Source of the DNA: Niabella agricola
GTDB taxonomy: Bacteria; Bacteroidota; Bacteroidia; Chitinophagales; Chitinophagaceae
DNA length: 64,000 nucleotides
Direction: 5' to 3'
NCBI RefSeq assembly: GCF_021538615.1
Contig: NZ_JAJHIZ010000003.1
Span: 4,030,001 to 4,094,000, forward strand
The position numbers and the translations under genes are program-made. The first letter of the stretch is position 1, and each line of letters opens with the position of its first letter. This document shows positions 55,877 through 63,952 of this stretch, in pieces. The notes below the pieces were generated by a model. That model did no database searches and had not been told where the DNA came from. It saw nothing but the letters and a program-made list of their open reading frames with translations.

Positions 55877-56078
55877 TTTTTTTCCTAATGGTTTCTTTAT
55901 AAAGTTGATAAAACGTAGTGCCTAAGACTAGCAAAGGTAGCAGGATTAAAAACAATGGCGAAACGCCGAGTTTTTTATCCAGCCAGATGGCGGCATAAAC
56001 GGCCACGCCCAACAGCACCAGCAGCTGGGCCGTGAGCCCCAGGTATTTTAACCATGGGTTGGGATCTTTATGATTCAT
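55863..56078 (-). CDS. AtpZ/AtpI-family protein (ATP synthase gene 1)
   Basis: A 71-residue protein with two helices: YLGLTAQLLVLLGVAVYAAIWLDKKLGVSPLFLILLPLLVLGTTFYQLYK. The G-x-x-x-x-G-x-x-x-G-x-x-x-D-K-K pattern and the short loop between helices match AtpZ/ATPase_gene1 proteins, associated with F-type ATP synthase (AtpZ with AtpI in Mg2+/Ca2+ transport or assembly). It overlaps the downstream AtpI-like gene by 14 nt. No atpB, atpE or other synthase gene is in view. Confidence 0.85.
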   Translation of the reverse strand: MNHKDPNPWLKYLGLTAQLLVLLGVAVYAAIWLDKKLGVSPLFLILLPLLVLGTTFYQLYKETIRKKNDSV

Positions 56079-56119
56079 CGTATAAGTGTTGCTTTTTGAC
56101 TCCGGTGGGGTTTGCTATG

Positions 56120-56127
56120 CAAATATA
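56120..56127 (-). promoter_or_regulatory. -7 box TATATTTG of the atpZ-atpI-SprT operon
   Basis: Exact TAnnTTTG on the minus strand, 41 nt before the ATG at 56078. Confidence 0.4.
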
Positions 56128-56320
56128 ACACAGGATCCTGTTCTTTTCCGGTACAGCGCGTGCTGCGGATTCGCGGCTGTAGACCGCCTTTACCTGTTCC
56201 CGGGAGTGATGCCGGATTGCCAATTTTTTTATAAACCAGGACAATCGTTTGCATGCAGTGAAATATCGCAAGTAAGGTAAAAAGCAACCTGGCATACAGA
56301 GGTTTTAGAAGAGGGGAAGT
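56128..56320. other. Divergent spacer between the atpZ and GH2 operons
   Basis: Contains no ORF with recognised motifs and no repeat array; flanked by the two oppositely oriented -7 boxes. Confidence 0.35.
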
Positions 56321-56328
56321 TATATTTG
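56321..56328 (+). promoter_or_regulatory. -7 box TATATTTG of the GH2-GH29-GH20 cluster
   Basis: Exact TAnnTTTG on the plus strand, 88 nt before the GH2 ATG, giving a leader of about 80 nt. Confidence 0.4.
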
Positions 56329-56416
56329 CAGACGTTTAAGCGCCGGAACTCTTTTTTGCTACAGGGCTTCCTAAATCCTTCAGGAGAAATTTGATGTTGA
56401 GCATCTATCATAAATT

Positions 56417-58510
56417 ATGGAAATAAAATATTATGTTCTCCCTTTTTTAAAAAGGGTGGTTTTAGGTGTGGTTATTTTTGGGAGCTGGGCGATCAATACT
56501 GTTGCCGCCCAGAACGGCAGGATGGTGATCGGCTTTAATGATAACTGGGAGTTTAAAAAGGGACCGGGTGATTTTGGAAAGGATACCAGCTATTTGAACC
56601 AGGATTGGGAAAAGATCGTAGTGCCGCATACCTATAACCGCACCGACATGCAGCTGGATAAAAATTTTTACGCGGGTGACGCTTTTTATAAAAAGAAATT
56701 CCTGGTGAAAAATGAATTAAAGGGAAAGCGGATCTTTCTGCGCTTTGAGGGCGTGGGATCTGTGGCCACTATTTATATCAATGGCCGTTACCTTACGGAG
56801 CATAAAGGAAGCTATGCGGCTTTTTCTTTTGAGATCACCAATTCCGTAAGGTATGGGGAAGAAAACCAGATCCTGGTCAAAACCAATAATGAGGCCCGTA
56901 AAGATGTGATACCGGTAAACCATTTTTTATTTCCGATTTACGGAGGCATTTACCGGCCGGTAAGCATGATTGTTACTAGCCCTGTAAATATAACCGTTAC
57001 AGATTATGCATCGCCGGGTATTTACGTTACACAAAAGAATGTTTCGGCAAAAAATGCTGATATCCATGTGAAGGCAAAACTGGAGAATAAAGAAATGAAG
57101 GCGCAGCCGGTGATGCTGCAAACCATTGTAAAAGATGCTGCAGGGAAGACCGTGGTCCAGGTACGCAAAAATGTGTTGCTAAACCCCCAGGGGGCCACCT
57201 ACGTAGAGCAGGTATTTCAGGTAAGCCGTCCGCACCTTTGGAATGGAATCAGGGATCCCTATCTGTATAGCCTGACCACCTCCCTGATCCGGGATGGGCA
57301 GGAACTGGACGCGGTTACCCAGCCGCTTGGCATTCGCCGGGTTGAACTTCGGGCCGGAGATGGCGTGTATCTGAATGGTGTTAAGTATCCGATGTACGGC
57401 GTTACAAGGCACCAGGATCGCTGGCAGTACGGGAATGCGCTTTCACATGAACAGCACGAAGAAGATATGAAGATCATCCGGGAAATGGGGGCCACTACCA
57501 TCCGGTTGGCACATTATCAACAGGCGGAGGATATGTACGCGCTGGCCGATACAATGGGCCTTCTGATTTGGGCAGAGATTCCATTTGTAAATACAACTTC
57601 TTTGGGAGAAACAGAGAATGCCCGGCAGCAGATGACAGAACTGGTGCGCCAGAACCGGAATCATCCGTCCATCTATTTATGGGGACTGCATAATGAAGTA
57701 TATTCCAAAACAGAAGATGAGCATGTGCCCGTACTTACAAGAGAACTTAATGATATTGCCAAGACCGATGATCCGGACCGTTACACGGTCGCAGTTTCCG
57801 GTTATGGTGAAATGGACCGCCCGGCTAATCTTGCCGCCGACGTGCAGGGCATGAACCGCTACTATGGCTGGTATGAAGGAAGGATCAGCGATCTGGAAAA
57901 ATGGGCGTCTGGCCTGGAGACCCAGTACCCCGGTTATAAGGTGATGCTATCCGAATATGGTGCGGACGGCAATATGGACCAGGCTTCGGAAAGGCTTCCG
58001 GACCCTTCAAAAATCAATCCCGTAAACGGGCAGTTCTATCCCGAAAACTACCAGACGGAAACCCATATCCGGCAATGGGCCATCATTGAAAAGCATCCCT
58101 ATATCCTGGCTTCCTACCTATGGAATACATTTGAATTTGCGGTGCCGCTGTGGAATCGGGGCGGCGTAAATGCGCGTAACCTGAAAGGACTGGTGAGCTT
58201 CGACCGCAAACGGAAAAAGGATGCCTTTTACTGGTATAAAGCCAATTGGAACCCGGAACCGATGATCTACTTAGCTAACCGGAGAGACAGCTTGCGTACA
58301 CAGGCTACTACCAGCGTGCAGGCTTTTTCAAACCTGGCACAGGTACATCTTTTTGTAAATGGGAAGGAAGTAAAAGGCATCCATGGGGTAAATCAAAGAC
58401 ATTGGATATTTGAAAATATCGCGTTGAAGAAGGGGAACAATAAAATTGAAGCAACGGGTGTAAGCAATGGTAAAATATTAAAAGATGCCATGACGTGGAT
58501 ACTGCAATAG
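56417..58510 (+). CDS. GH2 family beta-galactosidase/beta-glycosidase
   Basis: A 697-residue exported glycoside hydrolase (signal to about residue 32, NTVAAQ). Domain order: N-terminal sugar-binding jelly roll (about 35-195: FNDNWEFKKGPGDFG, FLRFEGVGSVATIYINGRYL), Ig-like domain (about 200-300), TIM barrel (about 305-600) and a C-terminal beta domain. The general acid/base is E427 in WGLHNEVYS and the nucleophile is E513 in MLSEYGADG. YGVTRHQDRW is the typical GH2 barrel start. Probably an exo-acting beta-galactosidase, though beta-glucuronidase or beta-mannosidase activity cannot be excluded. First of three exoglycosidase genes. Confidence 0.92.
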   Translation: MEIKYYVLPFLKRVVLGVVIFGSWAINTVAAQNGRMVIGFNDNWEFKKGPGDFGKDTSYLNQDWEKIVVPHTYNRTDMQLDKNFYAGDAFYKKKFLVKNELKGKRIFLRFEGVGSVATIYINGRYLTEHKGSYAAFSFEITNSVRYGEENQILVKTNNEARKDVIPVNHFLFPIYGGIYRPVSMIVTSPVNITVTDYASPGIYVTQKNVSAKNADIHVKAKLENKEMKAQPVMLQTIVKDAAGKTVVQVRKNVLLNPQGATYVEQVFQVSRPHLWNGIRDPYLYSLTTSLIRDGQELDAVTQPLGIRRVELRAGDGVYLNGVKYPMYGVTRHQDRWQYGNALSHEQHEEDMKIIREMGATTIRLAHYQQAEDMYALADTMGLLIWAEIPFVNTTSLGETENARQQMTELVRQNRNHPSIYLWGLHNEVYSKTEDEHVPVLTRELNDIAKTDDPDRYTVAVSGYGEMDRPANLAADVQGMNRYYGWYEGRISDLEKWASGLETQYPGYKVMLSEYGADGNMDQASERLPDPSKINPVNGQFYPENYQTETHIRQWAIIEKHPYILASYLWNTFEFAVPLWNRGGVNARNLKGLVSFDRKRKKDAFYWYKANWNPEPMIYLANRRDSLRTQATTSVQAFSNLAQVHLFVNGKEVKGIHGVNQRHWIFENIALKKGNNKIEATGVSNGKILKDAMTWILQ

Positions 58511-58511
58511 G

Positions 58512-58543
58512 AATTTGAAAATGCGGGAATATGGAAATATAGC
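58512..58543. repeat. Octad array, AATRTGRA class, four units
   Basis: AATTTGAA (58512), AATGCGGG (58520), AATATGGA (58528), AATATAGC (58536), directly after the GH2 stop and inside the GH2-GH29 spacer; GCCCGATGGCGATAGGGC follows as a small hairpin. Confidence 0.7.
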
Positions 58544-58603
58544 GCCCGATGGCGATAGGGCGGGGATGCGGTAATTTAAAAAAGATAGGTAAAGGATCAG
58601 ATA

Positions 58604-60109
58604 ATGACAAAGATAAAAAAAACAGGCTTCATTTTTTTTGTAATGATCGTGGTTTTAAACCCGTTCGCAAACGCACAATGGACAGGTCCCAAAAGGAAAC
58701 CGGATAGTTTAAGAACAATTCAATATGGTCCGATAACACCGGCGCACCGTAGCGACGCGGCTATGCAGGCATTCCGAAATTACGGCCTGGGCCAGTTTAT
58801 TCACTGGGGCCTGTATGCCATCCCCGGCAACGAATGGAACGGGGTAAGTGCCAGAGGCGGGGCAGCTGCATCGGAATGGATCCGCTCCTGGGGAGGGCCA
58901 ACGGCTCCGAAGGACTGGAAAAATATTTACGATAATTTATACAGGCAATTTAATCCCAAAAGGTTTGATGCAAAACGCTGGGCAAAACAGGCCAAAGAAA
59001 TGGGCGCCCGTTATGTGATCTTTACAACCAAGCATCACGACGGTTTTGCGTTATGGCCTACAAAGTACTCTGATTATAGTATTGCCAAAACACCGTATAA
59101 GAAAGATATTGTTAAGCAGGTAGTTGATGCCTATACAGCAGAAGGCATTGATGTATACCTGTATTTTTCCGTGCTGGAGTGGAACAACCCGGATTATATC
59201 GGCGGTGTGCCAAAAACAGCAGATGAAAAAAAACGCTTTGACCGGTTTCTGACCTATACGCGCAACCAGCTTTTGGAACTGATCACAAACTACCCGCAGA
59301 TCAAAGGACTTTGGTTCGACGGCACCTGGGACAACTCCTGGAAAAGCGCCTACGATTTTACCTATAAGCTGGAGAAAGAACTGCGCGAGAAACACCCGGG
59401 GCTGATCATTGGATCCAGATTCCGTAATGATGAATTTGGTGCGCGGCATTTCGACAGCAACGGCCGCTTGCTGGGCGATTATGAACAGGGATGGGAGCGG
59501 AAGATGCCCGGAAGTTTTGAATGGCTCGATGGAAACGATTGGGATTGTGTGATGACGATCCCCCCGAACGGTTGGGGATATATGAAAGACTGGTCAGGGA
59601 TCTACACCAAGACAACCGATGACCTGTTGGATATGCTGATGCGCTGCCGTTCGATGAATGGCAATTTTGTAATCAATTTCGGACCGGACGGCAATGGGAA
59701 TATGCGCCCGGAAGAAGACCGGATTGCCGCTGAAACCGGGGCCTGGATAAAGCATAACGCCCCGGCGGTATATGAAGGCCGGCATTCCGATTTTCCGGCT
59801 GGTCAATACGGCTACTTTACACAAAAGGATAGCACATTGTATCTTACGGTATTCAACCGGCCGGTAAACAACCGGGTGCGGATCACGGTTCCAAAGAATT
59901 TTAAACAGGTGCCGGTTTCGGCAATATTAGTGGAAACGGGTGGCAAGCTGGAGGTTGAGCCTGCGGATATGGGTCTGGACCTGGATAAAAATACCTATTA
60001 TGATATCCGGCTGCCGTCATCTTTTCAGACTGAAAGAGCGTTTGTGATCCAGATACATCTGGGAGCGCCGGCAAAAAAAACCGGCAAATTAATGGATGCG
60101 AAAATGTGA
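58604..60109 (+). CDS. GH29 alpha-L-fucosidase
   Basis: A 501-residue exported hydrolase (signal ending PFANAQ). The (beta/alpha)8 barrel of GH29 is clear: GLGQFIHWGLYAIPGNEWNG, GARYVIFTTKHHDGFALWPTKYSDYSI (the H-H pair that binds fucose), and the nucleophile D239 in GLWFDGTWDNSW. FEWLDGNDWDCVMTIPPNGWGYMKDW and NGNFVINFGPDGNGNM complete the barrel, followed by a C-terminal beta-sandwich. It removes alpha-L-fucose from non-reducing ends, for example on glycoproteins or fucosylated plant and host glycans. It lies 93 nt after GH2. Confidence 0.95.
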   Translation: MTKIKKTGFIFFVMIVVLNPFANAQWTGPKRKPDSLRTIQYGPITPAHRSDAAMQAFRNYGLGQFIHWGLYAIPGNEWNGVSARGGAAASEWIRSWGGPTAPKDWKNIYDNLYRQFNPKRFDAKRWAKQAKEMGARYVIFTTKHHDGFALWPTKYSDYSIAKTPYKKDIVKQVVDAYTAEGIDVYLYFSVLEWNNPDYIGGVPKTADEKKRFDRFLTYTRNQLLELITNYPQIKGLWFDGTWDNSWKSAYDFTYKLEKELREKHPGLIIGSRFRNDEFGARHFDSNGRLLGDYEQGWERKMPGSFEWLDGNDWDCVMTIPPNGWGYMKDWSGIYTKTTDDLLDMLMRCRSMNGNFVINFGPDGNGNMRPEEDRIAAETGAWIKHNAPAVYEGRHSDFPAGQYGYFTQKDSTLYLTVFNRPVNNRVRITVPKNFKQVPVSAILVETGGKLEVEPADMGLDLDKNTYYDIRLPSSFQTERAFVIQIHLGAPAKKTGKLMDAKM

Positions 60110-60223
60110 GTTGCCACGGCATACAAAGCTGTTGCTTTTGTGCTCCTGTAACTTGGTTGTCCTATACCGCGGCACGATGACGGAATCTGCTAAAAATCCT
60201 ATCTTTCAACCAAATACCCGACG

Positions 60224-61843
60224 ATGAAAAAAGTGTATACTGCCTTGCTGTTTTTGACGATGGTTGTTTTGACGAATGCTCAAACCTCCTGTCCGGTGAT
60301 TCCTGCGCCGAAGAAGGCAACCGTCTCCAACCGTTCATTTGTGCTTAATAAGTATACCCGCATCTATATCGCAACCACACTGCTGAAAGATGCTGCGGGG
60401 TATCTTCAACAGGAGCTCATCAAAAAAGAGTTGCTCCCGTTGGGTCTAACAACGCAATCTTCAGAAGCCAATACGATCCTGCTTACATTGAGTAAGGGCG
60501 CTATGGAAGTAGATGAAGGATATACGCTGCGCATTACAGACCGGGGCGTACATATTATGGGCAACTCGGTGGGAGGCGTGGTTAACGGGATTTCCAGCTT
60601 TTTACAATTGGTGCGCTCACAAAAGAGCCATAACAGTACCATTGCTATTGATGGATGGGAGATCTCCGACGGTCCCCGCTATCGCTGGCGCGGGTTTATG
60701 CTGGATGAATCGCGGCATTTTATGGGCAAGAAAAAAGTATTGCAACTGCTGGACTGGATGGCTTTTTACAAACTGAACCGGTTTCACTGGCACCTGACTG
60801 ATGAACCTGCATGGCGGTTGGAGATCCGTAGGTATCCCCGGCTGACCCTGGTTGGCGGGGCCGGTAGTTTTACAGATCCCGAAGCGCCGGCCGCCTACTA
60901 TACGCAGCAGGAGATTGCTGAGATCGTTCATTATGCAGGGCAGCGCAATATCACTGTAATCCCCGAGATTGATATGCCAGGGCATGCCACCGCAGCAAAT
61001 CGTGCGTACCCGCAATACAGCGGCGGCGGCAATGAGCAGCATCCGGATTTTACCTTTGACCCAGGTAATGAGCATACCTATGGGTACCTGACTAATATGC
61101 TTCGTGAGGTGAATATGTTGTTCCCCTCCGGAATGATGCATCTGGGGGGCGATGAAGTGAGCTTTGGTACCGATCAGTGGCTGAAGAATGCGGGCATCCG
61201 GAGATTAATGGAACGTGAAGGCTTAAAGGATCTGAAAGCCGTAGAGCGTTATTTTATGGAGCGTATGGCCGACTCCGTATATGCAATGAATGCAAAATTG
61301 CTGGCCTGGGATGAGATGGCCGAGATCAACCTCCCCAATGACAAGACCGTGATTTTCTGGTGGCGGCACGACAAGCCGGCGCAGTTGAAAATGGCATTGG
61401 ATAGGGGATATGACGTAGTGGTATGCCCGCGCCTGCCGTATTATTTCGATTTTGTTCAGGATAGCACGCATCGTATGGGCCGCAAATGGGGAAAGGGCTA
61501 TAGTCCGTTGGAAGATGTTTATTCCTTTAACCTCTCTGCACTGATAGGTGCGCGGCACCAAAAACAGGTTCAGGGCATTCAGGCGAATTTATGGACAGAA
61601 ACTGTTCCTGATTTTAACCGGATGGACTACCTTGTGTTTCCACGTATTGCTGCATTGGCAGAGGCGGCCTGGACAAAGGAGGAATTAAAAAATTATGCGG
61701 ACTTTACCGGTCGTTTAAAAAAGCAGTTTGCACTTTACCGGGATGATGATATCTATTTTTACAACCCCTTTAATCCTTCCGAAATTCCCGAGCCGGTATA
61801 TTTCAGGAAAGATAAGCGGAACCTGTCCGCCCAGGAGAATTAA
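60224..61843 (+). CDS. GH20 beta-N-acetylhexosaminidase
   Basis: A 539-residue exported hydrolase (signal to about residue 20, LTNAQ). A GH20b N-terminal alpha/beta domain (about 22-145) precedes the barrel: YRWRGFMLDESRHFMGKKKVLQLLDWMAFYKLNRFHWHLTDEPAWRLEI, VIPEIDMPGHATAA, and the catalytic pair D310-E311 in MHLGGDEVSFG, where Asp orients the substrate acetamido group and Glu is the acid. AWDEMAEINLP and WTETVPDFNRMDYLVFPRIAALAEAAW are the late strands. It removes terminal GlcNAc or GalNAc. TATCTTTC, a near -7 box, lies 16 nt before the ATG, so it may also have its own promoter. Confidence 0.96.
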   Translation: MKKVYTALLFLTMVVLTNAQTSCPVIPAPKKATVSNRSFVLNKYTRIYIATTLLKDAAGYLQQELIKKELLPLGLTTQSSEANTILLTLSKGAMEVDEGYTLRITDRGVHIMGNSVGGVVNGISSFLQLVRSQKSHNSTIAIDGWEISDGPRYRWRGFMLDESRHFMGKKKVLQLLDWMAFYKLNRFHWHLTDEPAWRLEIRRYPRLTLVGGAGSFTDPEAPAAYYTQQEIAEIVHYAGQRNITVIPEIDMPGHATAANRAYPQYSGGGNEQHPDFTFDPGNEHTYGYLTNMLREVNMLFPSGMMHLGGDEVSFGTDQWLKNAGIRRLMEREGLKDLKAVERYFMERMADSVYAMNAKLLAWDEMAEINLPNDKTVIFWWRHDKPAQLKMALDRGYDVVVCPRLPYYFDFVQDSTHRMGRKWGKGYSPLEDVYSFNLSALIGARHQKQVQGIQANLWTETVPDFNRMDYLVFPRIAALAEAAWTKEELKNYADFTGRLKKQFALYRDDDIYFYNPFNPSEIPEPVYFRKDKRNLSAQEN

Positions 61844-61848
61844 GCGGT

Positions 61849-61897
61849 CAGTTACCAGTCATCAGCCATCGGCTTTTAACAACAGCTGAATGCTGAT
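61849..61897. repeat. Heptad array, CAGnCAT and AGCTGAA classes
   Basis: CAGTTAC (61849), CAGTCAT (61856), CAGCCAT (61863), CGGCTTT (61870) in register, then after one irregular unit AGCTGAA (61884) and TGCTGAT (61891). It starts 6 nt after the GH20 stop. Confidence 0.6.
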
Positions 61898-61905
61898 GAC
61901 CTCAC

Positions 61906-62577
61906 CTAATGCACCAACCCTGAAACAATATTGATGGTAAGGGCTACCAGGAAGGTATTCAAAGCGAAGGAAATCAGTCCGTGATACATGGTCACCATTC
62001 TCAGGTTTCGGGAAGTGGTATCTACATCCGAAACCTGGAAGGTACAGCCCATACAAAGCGCATAATATGCAAAGTCGCGGTAATCGGGTTGCTCATCTCC
62101 TGGAAAATGCAGGCCCCTTCCTTCGGCCCCATCCTGGTAATACAGGTGGGCGTAATGAAACGTATAAATGGTGTGCACCAGTAGCCAGGAGGCGATCATT
62201 GCGGATACCGACAGGGGTAACCACAAAAAATGACTGACATTGTTTCCTCGGGAATTGATCACAATGCTTAATACTGCACCCATGCACGCAAAGCAGGCCA
62301 ATACAATAAATAAAAAAACAAAGGCCCTGCTGCCATCTTCTGCAGCAGCCTTTTTTATAATGTATTCCCGCGGCGTAGTGTAAATAACCTGCCAGCAAAG
62401 CACGAGATAGCAAATACAAAAAGCCAGCCAGCCGGCAAGAATGATCATCATAGTAGGAAGGCCGGACAGATACAATGCAGCAGCAGTAATACTGCCGGCA
62501 ATAAACGATAGATAGACCCGGTCGATGGCGCGCAGTTTATGCGCAAACCCGGGTTTGAAAACATACGGATGCTGCAT
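61906..62577 (-). CDS. DUF1345 integral membrane protein
   Basis: A 223-residue protein with about six membrane helices. The C-terminal half carries the family signature: HTIYTFHYAHLYY, GLHFPGDEQPDYRDFAYYALCMGCTFQVSDVDTTSRNLRMVTMYHGLISFALNTFLVALTINI. DUF1345 proteins have unknown function. A TAAATTTG box lies 19 nt before the ATG. It is divergent from the MFS gene. Confidence 0.92.
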   Translation of the reverse strand: MQHPYVFKPGFAHKLRAIDRVYLSFIAGSITAAALYLSGLPTMMIILAGWLAFCICYLVLCWQVIYTTPREYIIKKAAAEDGSRAFVFLFIVLACFACMGAVLSIVINSRGNNVSHFLWLPLSVSAMIASWLLVHTIYTFHYAHLYYQDGAEGRGLHFPGDEQPDYRDFAYYALCMGCTFQVSDVDTTSRNLRMVTMYHGLISFALNTFLVALTINIVSGLVH

Positions 62578-62596
62578 ATTACAATTCCTGGTAGTT

Positions 62597-62604
62597 CAAA
62601 TTTA
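62597..62604 (-). promoter_or_regulatory. -7 box TAAATTTG of the DUF1345 gene
   Basis: Exact TAnnTTTG on the minus strand, 19 nt before ATG 62577. Confidence 0.5.
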
Positions 62605-62651
62605 CTGGTTTATTCCTTTTTTTTACAGACCTTCGCAGCTTTTCATATCCT

Positions 62652-63890
62652 ATGGGAATTCTGCGCGTCTATATCAATTCATTTAAAGGGCTGTCAAAAG
62701 AGGCCTGGATGCTTGCGGCGGTTATGTTGATCAACCGCTCAGGTTCCATGGTGCTGCCTTTTTTAGGTGTGTATATGACCGATCATCTTCATTTGGGTTT
62801 AAAGGAGTCGGGTGTTGTACTTAGTTTTTTTGGCATCGGATCGGTGGTGGGCTCCTGGCTGGGCGGCTATATTACAGACCGCATCGGTGAGTTCAGGGTG
62901 CAATGGGCCAGTTTGTTTTTAAGTGCACCTTTGTTTGCGGTGATCCCTTTTTTTACCACCTTGCAGGGGCTGGCGGCTATTATTTTTATCCAGAGCGTTA
63001 TCAGCGAATCATTCCGGCCGGCCAACTCCGTGGCCATTACCAAGTATGCGGCACCGGAAAATCTTACCCGTGCTTTTTCACTAAACCGAATGGCGATCAA
63101 CCTGGGTTTTTCCATTGGCCCCGCCCTGGGTGGTATTCTTGCAGCAGTGTCGTACAATTTTCTGTTCGCGGTAAATGCGCTGGCTGCATTGGCTGCCGGT
63201 ATCGTATACGTACGTTTTTTCAGAAAACGTTCCATCCTGTTCCGTAAAAAGGAGCGGGAACGGAAAATGGCCATGAAAGAAACCGGAGGCTTAAGCGAAC
63301 GGTCTGCTTACCGGGATGCGCCCTTTGTGTTGTATTCCGTGTTCTGCGGGATCTTTGCCCTGTGCTTTTTCCAGTTTTTTAATACGCTGCCTCTTTTTTA
63401 CCGCGACGAAGCCGGGCTCAATCAAACAACCATTGGCTATGTGCTGGGGTATAGCGGCTTCGTGATTGTGGTGATGGAAATGCTGCTGGTAAACCTGGCC
63501 GAAAGAAAACTGACGCCGGCTGCCACGCTTTTGGTGGGCACGCTTGGCGCAGCAGCTTCTTATGCAATGCTGATCGCTGGTCATAGTATCTGGCTGATTC
63601 TTCTGTCCATCACAGTACTAAGTCTGGCAGAGATCCTGGTGCTTCCCTTTATGTCGGCTATAACTGCCCTGCGGTCCGGAAAGGGAAATAAAGGTTCTTA
63701 TATGGGACTTAATGGCATGGCCGTGTCCATCTCATTTATCTTTACGCCTTTGCTTGGAACCAAGGTGGCGGAGGACTATGGCTTCAATACCTTATGGACG
63801 GGAACAGGCATCATCCTGCTGGTGGTTGCTGTGGCGCTTTATGTTTGTGTAAACCGGATAACACCCTCCAATACCCGCTCTGGCCACTGA
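62652..63890 (+). CDS. Major facilitator superfamily transporter (MdtH-like)
   Basis: A 412-residue protein with 12 predicted helices. The motif A-like loop GSVVGSWLGGYITDRIGEFRVQ between helices 2 and 3 and SIGPALGGILAAV in helix 5 (antiporter-like motif C: G-P-x-x-G-G) suggest a drug or metabolite:H+ antiporter of the MdtH/YfcJ type. A basic central loop (FRKRSILFRKKERERKMAMK) separates the two halves. Substrate unknown. It is divergent from the DUF1345 gene and has no exact -7 box in the spacer. Confidence 0.92.
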   Translation: MGILRVYINSFKGLSKEAWMLAAVMLINRSGSMVLPFLGVYMTDHLHLGLKESGVVLSFFGIGSVVGSWLGGYITDRIGEFRVQWASLFLSAPLFAVIPFFTTLQGLAAIIFIQSVISESFRPANSVAITKYAAPENLTRAFSLNRMAINLGFSIGPALGGILAAVSYNFLFAVNALAALAAGIVYVRFFRKRSILFRKKERERKMAMKETGGLSERSAYRDAPFVLYSVFCGIFALCFFQFFNTLPLFYRDEAGLNQTTIGYVLGYSGFVIVVMEMLLVNLAERKLTPAATLLVGTLGAAASYAMLIAGHSIWLILLSITVLSLAEILVLPFMSAITALRSGKGNKGSYMGLNGMAVSISFIFTPLLGTKVAEDYGFNTLWTGTGIILLVVAVALYVCVNRITPSNTRSGH

Positions 63891-63952
63891 TACCGGTGCC
63901 TCCATCGTTTCACGAAGAATACGCTTCTTTACCGGCTACCTACTTCAGGTCG

